A stretch of DNA of 53,286 nt from Intrasporangiaceae bacterium (GTDB taxonomy: Bacteria; Actinomycetota; Actinomycetes; Actinomycetales; Dermatophilaceae): positions 1 through 53,286 of the forward strand of contig JAJPIW010000008.1 in assembly GCA_021324575.1 (NCBI GenBank), given 5' to 3'. The notes under the pieces are model-generated. The model made no database searches, was not told the DNA's origin, and saw only the letters and a list, made by a program, of their open reading frames with translations. Position 1 is the stretch's first letter. Every line of letters starts with the position of its first letter. A program made the position numbers and the translations under genes. This document shows, piece by piece, positions 8,825 to 19,014 of the stretch.

Positions 8825-8936
8825 GTCTCTCTGCCCGTATGCCGGGTCGCCGGACCCCGCAGCACGGCCCGGCGACTTCACGGGCGTACGGGGCGTCGAT
8901 TTGGGTCGTCGCTCCGGGCCGGGGGACACTGGGGGC

Positions 8937-9206
8937 ATGATCGCTCTCATCCTCGGCCTGCTTCTCTGCGTCATCGTCGCCGGGCTCGTGGTGGCCATGG
9001 TGGCGATTCCGGCCCGGCGGCAAGGGCGCGACCTGCTGACCGCACGGGGCGAGGACATGCTGGCACGGGGCGGTGATCTGGTCACGGGGATCAAGGAGCG
9101 TGGCGAGGACCTCGTCGACAAGGTGACCCCCGGGTCGTCCTCGGACTCGGCGCCCGTCCAGACGGAGGCCCCGACGCCCGAGCCCTCCACGACCACGACT
9201 CCCTGA
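8937..9206 (+). CDS. Small single-pass membrane protein
   Basis: An 89-residue protein I cannot assign to a family. Residues 2-24 (IALILGLLLCVIVAGLVVAMVAI) form one hydrophobic membrane segment followed by RR and a charged helix (TARGEDMLARGGDLVTGIKERGEDLVDKV), then a Ser/Thr/Pro-rich tail ending PEPSTTTTP. The charged part has repeats of the G-E-D-L/M pattern that could form an amphipathic helix. Start ATG 8937 is preceded by a G-rich stretch; the frame is open upstream but codes for low-complexity sequence. It sits between smc and an M13 peptidase, and nothing in the context reveals its job. It is probably real because it starts at a clear hydrophobic segment. Confidence 0.6.
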   Translation: MIALILGLLLCVIVAGLVVAMVAIPARRQGRDLLTARGEDMLARGGDLVTGIKERGEDLVDKVTPGSSSDSAPVQTEAPTPEPSTTTTP

Positions 9207-9239
9207 TCTAGGTTCAGCCCGTCGGTCCCATGTGATTGC

Positions 9240-11234
9240 ATGGCCGACATGACCCAAGCACCTCCTGCTGCCCGGACCTCCGGGATGTCCCTGGCCGACC
9301 GCGACCCCGGCGTCCGCGCGCAGGACGACCTGTTCCGCCACGCCAACGGACACTGGCTGGACACCGCGCAGATCCCGGCCGACCGCGCCCGCTACGGCTC
9401 CTTCGACATGCTCCGCGATGCCAGTGAGCGCGACTGCCACACCATCGTCGAGGAGCTGGCGGCGGCCGGGCAGCAGGGCGAGGACCTCGGCCCGTCGCGG
9501 CGCAAGGTCGCCGACCTCTACGCGTCCTTCATGGACGAGGCCGCCGTCGACGCCGCCGGCGCTCGTCCCCTGGCAGCCTTTCTCGCCGAGGTGGAGGCCC
9601 TCACCGACGTCGCGCAGATCCCGGCCCTGCTGGGTCGCTGGCTGCGCGACGGCGTCGACGGACCCGCCGGGCTCATCGTCTGGACCGACAGCGGCGACTC
9701 CGAGCGCACCATCGCCCACCTCGAGCAGGCCGGGCTGGGCCTTCCCGACGAGGCCTACTACCGCGAGGAGTCGTATGCCGGGGTGCGGGCTGCCTACCTC
9801 GCTCACGTCGAGCGGATGCTGGCCCTGGCCGGCGTCGCCGAGGCGTCGGAGGCCGCCGCACAGGTGATGGACCTGGAGACCGCACTCGCCGCCAACCACT
9901 GGGACCGGGTCGCCAACCGCGACCCGATCAAGACGTACAACAAGTGGACCTGGGCCGAGCTCGTCGAGCGGGCACCGGGCGTCGACTGGGCCGGCTGGGT
10001 GTCGGCGCTCGGCGCACCGGACGGTGCGTTCGACGAGGTGGTCGTGCGGCAGCCGAGCTTCGTCGAGGCGCTGCCCGCGGCATACGCAGACCACTCCCTG
10101 GCACAGTGGCAGGCTTGGCTGCGGTGGCATCTCGTGCACGAGCTGGCCCCGTACCTCTCGGCGGCCTTCGTCGAGGAGAACTTCGACTTCTACGGGCGGA
10201 CCCTCTCGGGGATGCCGCAGCTGCGCGAGCGGTGGAAGCGTGGCGTGGGGCTCGTCGAGGCGGCGCTGGGTGAGGCGCTCGGCGAGGCCTACGTCGAGCG
10301 GCACTACCCGCCGGCCGCCCACGCGCGGATGACCGAGCTGGTCGCCAACCTCGTCGAGGCGTTCCGGCGCGACTTCCAGACCCTGGAGTGGATGAGCCCG
10401 CAGACCCGCGAGCAGGCACTCGCCAAGCTCGAGGCGTTCCGGCCCAAGATCGGGCACCCGCAGCAGTGGCGCGACTACTCCGCGCTGACCGTCGACCGGG
10501 CCGACCTCGTCGGCAACGTGCGGCGCGCCTCGGCGTTCGAGCTGGACCGCAACCTGGCCAAGATCGCGCTGCCCGTCGACCGTGACGAGTGGTTCATGAC
10601 GCCGCAGACGATCAACGCCTACTACAACCCGGGCATGAACGAGATCGTCTTCCCGGCCGCCATCCTCCAGCCGCCGTTCTTCGACGTCGACGCCGACGAC
10701 GCGGTCAACTACGGCGGGATCGGTGCCGTCATCGGGCACGAGATCGGCCACGGTTTCGACGACTCCGGCTCGCGCTACGACGGGGCGGGCAACCTGCGCG
10801 ACTGGTGGACCGCCGAGGACCGCGAGCGGTTCGACGCCAAGGCCGACGTGCTCAAGGCCCAGTTCGACGCCCTGGAGCCCCGCGACGCGCCGGGCCACCA
10901 CGTCAACGGTGCCCTGACGGTCGGGGAGAACATCGGCGACCTCGGCGGGCTGACCATCGGCCACGCGGCATACCGGATCGCCTGCGAAGTCGACCCGGCG
11001 CCCGTGCTCGACGGCCTCACCGGCGACCAGCGGTTCTTCCTGGGCTGGGCGCAGGTCTGGAAGGGGCGGTCCCGGCAGGAGGAGGCGGTCCGGCTGCTGG
11101 CGGTCGACCCGCACGCCCCCCAGGACAGCCGTGGCAACATCGCCCGCAACCTGCACGAGTTCCACGAGGCGTTCGGGGTCGTCGAGGGCGACGGGATGTG
11201 GCTCGCCGAGGATGACCGGGTGCGGATCTTCTGA
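9240..11234 (+). CDS. M13 family zinc metallopeptidase
   Basis: A 664-residue neprilysin/PepO-type endopeptidase that cuts oligopeptides. The zinc site is HEIGH (H500, E501, H504) with the third ligand in GENIGDLGGL (E563, and D567 as the supporting Asp). The substrate-binding NAYYNPGMNEIVFPA segment and the C-terminal FFLGWAQVWKGRSR block match the M13 family. Unlike the mammalian enzymes it has no signal peptide or membrane anchor, so a cytoplasmic location is expected, as for many actinobacterial members. Start ATG 9240; a second ATG follows at 9249. It is transcribed alone, between a small membrane protein and ftsY. Confidence 0.93.
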   Translation: MADMTQAPPAARTSGMSLADRDPGVRAQDDLFRHANGHWLDTAQIPADRARYGSFDMLRDASERDCHTIVEELAAAGQQGEDLGPSRRKVADLYASFMDEAAVDAAGARPLAAFLAEVEALTDVAQIPALLGRWLRDGVDGPAGLIVWTDSGDSERTIAHLEQAGLGLPDEAYYREESYAGVRAAYLAHVERMLALAGVAEASEAAAQVMDLETALAANHWDRVANRDPIKTYNKWTWAELVERAPGVDWAGWVSALGAPDGAFDEVVVRQPSFVEALPAAYADHSLAQWQAWLRWHLVHELAPYLSAAFVEENFDFYGRTLSGMPQLRERWKRGVGLVEAALGEALGEAYVERHYPPAAHARMTELVANLVEAFRRDFQTLEWMSPQTREQALAKLEAFRPKIGHPQQWRDYSALTVDRADLVGNVRRASAFELDRNLAKIALPVDRDEWFMTPQTINAYYNPGMNEIVFPAAILQPPFFDVDADDAVNYGGIGAVIGHEIGHGFDDSGSRYDGAGNLRDWWTAEDRERFDAKADVLKAQFDALEPRDAPGHHVNGALTVGENIGDLGGLTIGHAAYRIACEVDPAPVLDGLTGDQRFFLGWAQVWKGRSRQEEAVRLLAVDPHAPQDSRGNIARNLHEFHEAFGVVEGDGMWLAEDDRVRIF

Positions 11235-11317
11235 CCCCGCGCCTGCCCCCGCCGGCCCGGTTCTGACCGGGTGGACGGGTTTTCGCCGGGTGCCCGGGCC
11301 GGTGGCAGGATGACCGG

Positions 11318-12535
11318 GTGAGTCATCTGTGGGAGTACCTGCTCATCGGCCTCGGCCTCCTCGTCGTCATCGTCGGGGGGATCGCGGGTCTCGTGCGTGG
11401 CCGGGGTGGGCGCCGCAAGGAGCTGCCCGGGCGCGACACCCCACGTCCGGGCCAGTCCGTCGGGTCGGGCGCGCCGGCCACGCCCGGTGGGGGCTCGGGT
11501 CAGGGGCAGGACGGGTCGGCCGGGTCCGGGAGCACGACGACCCTGCCCCGTCCTGAGGAGGACGTTGACGACCTCGGCACCGGCGAGGACACCCTCACGG
11601 TCGAGCGGCCCGAGTCGGCTCGGGGCCGGCTGGCCCGGCTCCGTGCCCGGTTGGCCCGCTCCAACACAGCTCTGGGCAAGGGGCTGCTGGCGATCCTCTC
11701 CCGCGGCCGGCTCGACGACGCCGCCTGGGAGGACGTCGAGGACACCCTCCTGGCCTCCGACCTCGGCGTCGAGGCCACCAACGAGCTCGTCGCCTCGCTC
11801 AAGCAGCAGGTCAAGGTCGACGGCACGACCGACGAGGCGACCGTGCGGGGCTGGCTCCGCAAGGACCTGCTCGCCCTCGTCGACCCGTCCATGGACCGAC
11901 GCGTCGCCGCCAACCGGGTGGGCGAGCGCCCCGCCGTGGTCATGGTCGTCGGAGTCAACGGGACGGGCAAGACGACGACGGTCGGCAAGCTGGCCCGCGT
12001 CCTCGTCGCCGAGGACAAGGACGTCGTGCTCGGCGCGGCCGACACCTTCCGCGCGGCTGCCGCTGACCAGCTGGAGACCTGGGGGGCGCGTGTCGGGGTG
12101 CCGACCATCCGCTCGGATCGTGACGGTGCCGACCCGGCCGCCGTAGCTTTCGACGCGGTGAAGGCAGGGCTGGAGATGGAGGCCGACGTGGTGATCATCG
12201 ACACCGCCGGACGGCTGCACAACAAGGTCGGCCTCATGGACGAGCTCGGCAAGGTCAAGCGGGTCGTGGAGAAGCAGTCGCCGATCGACGAGGTGCTCCT
12301 CGTGCTCGACGCGACGACCGGCCAGAACGGGCTCCGTCAGGCCGAGGTGTTCAGCCAGGTCGTCGGCATCACCGGCATCGTGCTCACCAAGCTCGACGGC
12401 CCCGCCAAGGGCGGCATCGTCGTCGCCGTCCAGCGTCAGCTCGGCGTCCCGGTCAAGCTGGTCGGCCTGGGGGAGGGACCGGACGACCTGGCCCCCTTCG
12501 ACCCCGAGGCGTTCGTCGACGCCATCATCGGCTGA
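11318..12535 (+). CDS. ftsY: SRP receptor FtsY
   Basis: A 405-residue signal recognition particle receptor GTPase. An N-terminal hydrophobic segment (residues about 7-25, YLLIGLGLLVVIVGGIAGL) provides membrane attachment, followed by a Gly/Ser/Pro-rich linker and the NG domain: P-loop GVNGTGKT at 212-219, DTAGR from D295 and TKLD at 357-360. It pairs with Ffh, encoded five kilobases downstream, to dock ribosomes at SecYEG. GTG at 11318 is the first start giving the membrane segment. Directly after its stop begins the first 51-bp repeat array. Confidence 0.96.
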   Translation: MSHLWEYLLIGLGLLVVIVGGIAGLVRGRGGRRKELPGRDTPRPGQSVGSGAPATPGGGSGQGQDGSAGSGSTTTLPRPEEDVDDLGTGEDTLTVERPESARGRLARLRARLARSNTALGKGLLAILSRGRLDDAAWEDVEDTLLASDLGVEATNELVASLKQQVKVDGTTDEATVRGWLRKDLLALVDPSMDRRVAANRVGERPAVVMVVGVNGTGKTTTVGKLARVLVAEDKDVVLGAADTFRAAAADQLETWGARVGVPTIRSDRDGADPAAVAFDAVKAGLEMEADVVIIDTAGRLHNKVGLMDELGKVKRVVEKQSPIDEVLLVLDATTGQNGLRQAEVFSQVVGITGIVLTKLDGPAKGGIVVAVQRQLGVPVKLVGLGEGPDDLAPFDPEAFVDAIIG

Positions 12536-12564
12536 CGGCCGCACGGACCGCCGAGCCCGGTCGC

Positions 12565-12845
12565 TGAACAACCCCGCACGTGCGGGCTTGTGCGGGCCCC
12601 AGCGCCGACTCGGCCTGAACAACCCCGCACGCGCGGGCTTGTGCGGGGCCCAGCGCCGACTCGGCCTGAACAACCCCGCACGTGCTGGGCAATGCGGAGT
12701 CCTGGCGCGGGCCGACCTGAACAACCCCGCACGTGCGGGCTTGTGCGGCGCTCCGACGGCGGCCGACCTGAACAACCCCGCACGTGCGGGCTTGTGCGGG
12801 GCCCGGCGCCGACTCGGCCTGAACAACCCCGCACGTGCGGGGCGA
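12565..12845. repeat. 51-bp repeat array 1 (six copies)
   Basis: Six head-to-tail units start at 12565, 12616, 12667, 12718, 12769 and 12820, exactly 51 bases apart; the last is cut after about 26 bases. Each starts TGAACAACCCCGCAC and contains the 14-base palindrome CCCGCACGTGCGGG (degenerate in the second and third units), usually followed by CTTGTGCGG; the remaining about 20 bases vary. The second GTGCGG can compete with the first for pairing to CCGCAC, so each unit could form alternative hairpins. The array begins 30 bases after the ftsY stop. The same unit and period recur at 52667-52895. Because 51 is a multiple of three, spurious repetitive open frames appear in several frames. Confidence 0.95.
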
Positions 12846-13047
12846 GCGCGGCCGTCGACCGAGGCCGCTTGCCGGCCGCCCCGGGCGTAACGCGATCTTT
12901 ACGCCAGGGGCAGTTCTGGCAACACCGGCGAAACACGACGGCATCTGCTCCGGAAACGTCGGCAGGCGATGCTGTCGCACACAAAGGGCGGGCGGCCCTG
13001 CCGATTCGGCTGCGGCCCGTGCCCACCATCGAAATTCTGGAGGTCAC
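12846..13047 (+). promoter_or_regulatory. Leader upstream of amt, possible nitrogen control
   Basis: About 200 bases between the repeat array and the amt start, without a gene. GTAAC (12887-12891) and TTTAC (12898-12902) are spaced by six bases, and two GAAAC words follow (near 12931 and 12954); the spacing recalls GlnR boxes (GTnAC-n6-GAAAC), but the match is imperfect. The ribosome binding site CTGGAGGT lies seven bases before the GTG start of amt. Confidence 0.3.
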
Positions 13048-14714
<1,667 letters not shown>

Positions 14715-14727
14715 GCCGTATGCCGCG

Positions 14728-17106
14728 ATGACCTCTTCGCAGCCGGACCTCACGGCCCGTCGGCTGGACCTGGCCGGCACCCGCAGCTTCGCCGCTGTGG
14801 GTGCCGGCCCGGCACGACGGGAGGCTCTCACCAGGTTCGGCCGCGAGTGGCTCTCCGGCATCTGGTCCGAGGCGACGCAGGGCAGGGCCACCGATGGGCT
14901 GGCCCTGGCCGCCGTCGGCAGCTTCGCCCGCGGCGACGCCGGACCACTCAGCGACTACGACCTCGTCCTGCTGCACTACGGCCGTGCCGTCGGCCAAGGC
15001 GACGTCAACGCCCTGGCCGACCGGCTCTGGTACCCCATCTGGGACGCCGGCGTGAAGCTCGACCACAGCGTCCGCACCGTCAACCAGTGCCGCAGCGTCG
15101 CCTCCAACGACCTGTCGGCAGCCGTCGGCCTGCTCGACCTCACTCCGGTGGCAGGCGATCCCGAGGTGGTCGCCGCCGCCCGCTCGGTGGTGGCCCACGA
15201 CTGGCGGGCCAACGCCCGCAAGCGCCTTCCCCAGCTCGTCGAGCAGCTCACCGCCCGGCACCAGCGTCAGGGTGACCTGGCGCAGTCGATCGAGCCGGAC
15301 CTCAAGGAGGCCCACGGCGGCCTGCGCGACATGACCATCCTCAGTGCGCTCGCGGCGGCGTGGCTGGCCGACCGTCCCCACGGGGAGGTCGACGCGGCAT
15401 ACGGGCTGCTCCTCGACGTCCGCGACGCGGTCCACGTCGTCACCGGACGCGGCCGGGACCGGCTCGGCCGGGAGGACCAGGACGCGGCGGCCGCCCTCCT
15501 CGGCCGTAGCTCCTCCGACGACCTCCTCACCGAGGTGTCGCAGGCCGGTCGGACCATCGCCTACTCCCTGGACGGGACCGTCCGGCGCGCCGGCCAGGCA
15601 CAGCGGGCGCGCACCCTGCGCGTCGGCCCGCGTCGCCCGTCGATGAACCCGCTCGGGTTCGGCCTCTTCGAGAGCGACGGGGAGGTTGTCCTCGGCAACG
15701 GGGCAGCCGTCGACACCGACGCCCTGCTGCCGCTGCGCGCCGCCGTCGTCGCCGCGCGGGCCGGCCTGCCCATCGCACCCCAGACCCTGCAGAACCTCAG
15801 CACCCGACCCCCTCGCCTGCCCGACCCCTGGCCGGCCCTGGCCCGTGACCTGCTGGCCGACCTGCTCGCCACCGGCCCCGGCCTGGTCGGCGTCTGGGAG
15901 GGCCTGGACCAGGCCGGCATCGTCGACCAGTGGATCCCGGAGTGGGCCAGCGTGCGGTCCCGCCCGCAGCGGAACTCGGTGCACCGGCATACCGTCGACC
16001 GCCACCTCATCGAGACGGTCGTCCACGCCAGCTCGCTCGTCCGCAACGTCAGCCGGGCCGACCTGCTGCTTCTCGCCTCGCTGCTGCACGACATCGGCAA
16101 GCTGCCCGACTCGGTCGACCACAGCCACGTCGGTGCCCCCATCGCGGGCCGGATCGCCCGGCACCTCGGGTACCCCGACGCCGATGCCCTGGTCATCGAA
16201 CGGCTCGTCCGCGAGCACCTCACCCTCATCGACCTCGCAACCCGACGCGACTACCAGGACCCCAAGACGATCGAGGCCGCCCTCGCGGCGGTCGGAGCGG
16301 ACCGGGAGGTCTTCGAGACCCTGATGGCACTGACCGAGGCCGACGCGAGCGCGGCCGGACCCAAGGCCTGGACCGACTGGAGGTCGACCTTGCTCACCCA
16401 GCTCGGCGAGAAGGTGCGCGAGCGCCTCGACACGGGCGCCCCGCCGCTGCCGGTCGAGGACACGGACCTCGTGACCCACGAGACCATCGAGGCGGTGGCG
16501 GCGGGGGAGCCCAAGGTCGTCATCCGGCCCCAGGGTGGCTCGTACCGGATCGACATCTTCGACCGGGACCGGCTGGGCCTGTTCGCTGACACCGCAGGGC
16601 TGTTCGCCGCCCAGGGCCTCGTCGTCCGGACGGCGATCCTGCGGACTGTCGAGGGGGTCGCGGCCAACGAGTGGCACGTGGAGACCCCGTCCGGATCCTC
16701 ACCCGACGCGGCGGTCATCACCCGGGGCCTCGTCCGGCTCGCCTCCGGCGATCGCGCGCCGCTCAACCTGCTCGACCGTCGTCGGACGTATGCCGCGCGC
16801 CCCGGTGGCGCCGCCACGACCGGGGTCCCGGGTCAGGCCAGGGCGCTCGTCGTGCCCCAGGCCTGTGACGACGCGACGGTCATCGAGGTCCGGGCCCACG
16901 ACCGGATCGGGCTGCTGCACGAGCTCGGGATGACCTTCGCCCGGGCCGGGCTGTCCGTGCGGTCGGCGCACATCGCGACGTATGCCGGCCAGACCCTGGA
17001 CACCTTCTACGTCACCGAGTTCGGTGGTCGGGTCCTCGAGCCCGGCAAGGTGGCCCAGGTCGTCTCCATGGTGATCGACACCTGCGAGGGCCACCCCCCA
17101 GCCTGA
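14728..17106 (+). CDS. glnD: PII nucleotidylyltransferase GlnD
   Basis: A 792-residue sensor that modifies and demodifies PII according to glutamine. The N-terminal nucleotidyltransferase domain has GSFARG at residues 64-69 and SDYD at 75-78; a central HD phosphohydrolase domain has HD at 454-455 (LLHDIGKLPDSVDHSH); two ACT domains start near 604 and 718 (VIEVRAHDRIGLLHELG). I chose ATG 14728, which gives a family-like N-terminus just after glnB; the frame is open upstream inside glnB as a shadow. In actinobacteria the enzyme acts by adenylylation, by analogy with Corynebacterium and Streptomyces. Confidence 0.94.
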   Translation: MTSSQPDLTARRLDLAGTRSFAAVGAGPARREALTRFGREWLSGIWSEATQGRATDGLALAAVGSFARGDAGPLSDYDLVLLHYGRAVGQGDVNALADRLWYPIWDAGVKLDHSVRTVNQCRSVASNDLSAAVGLLDLTPVAGDPEVVAAARSVVAHDWRANARKRLPQLVEQLTARHQRQGDLAQSIEPDLKEAHGGLRDMTILSALAAAWLADRPHGEVDAAYGLLLDVRDAVHVVTGRGRDRLGREDQDAAAALLGRSSSDDLLTEVSQAGRTIAYSLDGTVRRAGQAQRARTLRVGPRRPSMNPLGFGLFESDGEVVLGNGAAVDTDALLPLRAAVVAARAGLPIAPQTLQNLSTRPPRLPDPWPALARDLLADLLATGPGLVGVWEGLDQAGIVDQWIPEWASVRSRPQRNSVHRHTVDRHLIETVVHASSLVRNVSRADLLLLASLLHDIGKLPDSVDHSHVGAPIAGRIARHLGYPDADALVIERLVREHLTLIDLATRRDYQDPKTIEAALAAVGADREVFETLMALTEADASAAGPKAWTDWRSTLLTQLGEKVRERLDTGAPPLPVEDTDLVTHETIEAVAAGEPKVVIRPQGGSYRIDIFDRDRLGLFADTAGLFAAQGLVVRTAILRTVEGVAANEWHVETPSGSSPDAAVITRGLVRLASGDRAPLNLLDRRRTYAARPGGAATTGVPGQARALVVPQACDDATVIEVRAHDRIGLLHELGMTFARAGLSVRSAHIATYAGQTLDTFYVTEFGGRVLEPGKVAQVVSMVIDTCEGHPPA

Positions 17107-17117
17107 TCCCCGTACTG

Positions 17118-17232
17118 CTGCGTCTGCGGATCTGAGGGCTCCGCTTGCGAGCCGACGCAGACGCAGGGGCGGCGGCATACGGCGTGCGTCTGCGTCGCGG
17201 TGGTTGGGGAACCCTCAGATCCGCAGACGCAG
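17118..17232. repeat. Nested inverted repeat between glnD and ffh
   Basis: Outer arms of 21 bases (17118-17138, CTGCGTCTGCGGATCTGAGG and one more G, with 17212-17232) match perfectly, and inner arms of 13 bases (CGACGCAGACGCA at 17153-17165 with 17185-17197) match perfectly as well. Both pairs are built from the same word, GCGTCTGCG. A CGGCATACG word sits in the inner loop (17172-17180). The structure begins 11 bases after the glnD stop and has no T-tract. It may end the glnD transcript or be a dispersed palindromic element. Confidence 0.75.
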
Positions 17233-17300
17233 GGGAGGCGGGCGGGCGCGGATGCTGGCGGGATTCTGGGGGCCCTGCCTGCGGAAGATAGCCTTGGGCG

Positions 17301-18920
17301 GTGTTCACGAGCCTCTCCGATCGCCTGACTGCGACCTTCAAGAACCTCCGCGGCAAGGGGCGCCTGTCCGAGTCCGACGTCAACAAGACCGTCCGTGACA
17401 TCCGGATGGCGCTGCTCGAGGCCGACGTCGCGCTACCGGTCGTCAAGGCGTTCACCCACGGGGTGCGCGAGCGGGCGCTCGGGGCCGAGGTGTCCGAGGC
17501 GCTCAACCCCGCGCAGCAGGTCATCAAGATCGTCAACGAGGAGCTCGTCGCGATCCTCGGCGGGCAGACCCGGCCGCTGCGGTTCGGCAAGAACCCGCCG
17601 ACCGTCATCATGCTTGCCGGCCTGCAGGGCTCGGGCAAGACCACGTTCGCCGGCAAGCTCGGCAAGTGGCTCAAGGACCAGGGCCACACCCCGCTGCTCG
17701 TCGCTGCCGACCTGCAGCGACCCAACGCCGTCACCCAGCTCGAGGTCGTCGGCGAGCGGGCCGGAGTCCCGGTCTACGCACCCGAGCGGGGCAACATCGG
17801 CGGCCACGACGCCGTCGGCGGCACCGGAGAGGGGACCCGCTCCTACGGCGACCCGGTCCAGGTCGCCGACGACGGCATCCAGTACGCCATCGGCAAGCTC
17901 CACGACGTCGTCATCGTCGACACCGCCGGCCGGCTCGCCGTCGACGCCAACCTCATGCAGCAGGCCGCGGACATCCGGGCGGCCATCCAGCCCGACGAGG
18001 TCCTGTTCGTCATCGACGCCATGATCGGCCAGGCCGCGGTCGAGACCGCCCAGGCCTTCCTCGAGGGCGTCGACTTCACCGGCGTCGTGCTGTCCAAGCT
18101 CGACGGTGACGCCCGCGGTGGCGCCGCCCTGTCGGTCGTCGGGACCACCGGCCGGCCGATCATGTTCGCCAGCACCGGTGAGGGCGTCAAGGACCTCGAG
18201 GTCTTCCACCCCGACCGGATGGCGTCGCGCATCCTGGACATGGGTGATGTCCTCACCCTCATCGAGCAGGCCGAGAAGGCGTTCGACCAGCGACACGCGG
18301 CCGAGATGGAGCGCAAGTTCCTCGCCCAGGAGGACTTCACCTTCGACGACTTCCTCCAGCAGATGGCCGCCATCAAGAAGATGGGCTCGCTCAAGGCGAT
18401 GCTCGGGATGATGCCCGGCATGGGCCAGATGCGCGCCCAGCTGGACAGCCTCGACGAGCGCGAGTTCGACCGGATCGAAGCCATGGTCCGCTCCATGACC
18501 CCCTTCGAGCGCACCCATCCCAAGCAGATCAACGGCTCCCGCCGGGCCCGCGTCGCCCGCGGCTCGGGGGTGACCGTCTCGGAGGTCAACCAGTTGCTCG
18601 AGCGGTTCGGTGAGGCCCAGAAGATGATGAAGAGCCTGGCCCGCGGTGGCGGCATCCCCGGTATGCCGGGCATGCCCGGTCTCGGGGGCGGGCGCGGCAA
18701 GGGCAAGCAGCAGCCGCAGCGCAAGAAGTCCAAGTCCGGCAACCCGGCCCGGCGCGCGCAGGAGGAGGCCGCGGCGGCTGCCCGGCGCGCCGGCGGGCCG
18801 GCCGCGCCCGGTGGCGCCGCGTTCGGGGCCGGGTCCGCGTCCGGCAACGGCGGCACGCCCGTGCCCGAGCTCGACCCCAACAACCTGCCCAAGGGATTCG
18901 AGAAGTTCCTGGGCCAGTGA
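17301..18920 (+). CDS. ffh: SRP GTPase Ffh (SRP54)
   Basis: A 539-residue signal recognition particle protein. The N domain is followed by the G domain with GLQGSGKTT from residue 107, DTAGRL and SKLDGDARGG motifs; the methionine-rich M domain (LGMMPGMGQM, MKSLARGG, MPGMPG) binds signal peptides and 4.5S RNA. The C-terminus has a basic, then Ala/Gly-rich tail (residues about 460-539) longer than in E. coli, a feature seen in several actinobacteria. GTG 17301 gives VFTSLSDRLTATFKNLRGKG, the standard start. It functions with FtsY, encoded upstream. Confidence 0.96.
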   Translation: MFTSLSDRLTATFKNLRGKGRLSESDVNKTVRDIRMALLEADVALPVVKAFTHGVRERALGAEVSEALNPAQQVIKIVNEELVAILGGQTRPLRFGKNPPTVIMLAGLQGSGKTTFAGKLGKWLKDQGHTPLLVAADLQRPNAVTQLEVVGERAGVPVYAPERGNIGGHDAVGGTGEGTRSYGDPVQVADDGIQYAIGKLHDVVIVDTAGRLAVDANLMQQAADIRAAIQPDEVLFVIDAMIGQAAVETAQAFLEGVDFTGVVLSKLDGDARGGAALSVVGTTGRPIMFASTGEGVKDLEVFHPDRMASRILDMGDVLTLIEQAEKAFDQRHAAEMERKFLAQEDFTFDDFLQQMAAIKKMGSLKAMLGMMPGMGQMRAQLDSLDEREFDRIEAMVRSMTPFERTHPKQINGSRRARVARGSGVTVSEVNQLLERFGEAQKMMKSLARGGGIPGMPGMPGLGGGRGKGKQQPQRKKSKSGNPARRAQEEAAAAARRAGGPAAPGGAAFGAGSASGNGGTPVPELDPNNLPKGFEKFLGQ

Positions 18921-19014
18921 CCCGGCGGCCCACCGACCGGTTGGCAGAGACGAGTGTGCAGCTGATGACACCCCGGAGCTGCGACACCTGCACCTACCGC
19001 ACACTCGACCCGGC

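Noticed and set aside
12565-12845. CRISPR array of type I-E appearance
   Set aside because: The palindromic core resembles I-E repeats, but the period is 51 instead of about 61, the variable part is about 20 bases and repeats itself, copies in the second array have nearly identical 'spacers', and no cas genes are present.
12887-12958. A firm GlnR operator before amt
   Set aside because: Spacing is right for one half-site pair, but the second half reads TTTAC instead of GAAAC; kept only as a low-confidence note.
12436-13047. Repetitive proteins with [10 protein letters not shown] or NNPARAGLCG units on both strands
   Set aside because: They arise because the repeat unit is a multiple of three bases and lacks stops; they have no start signals and appear in several frames at once.
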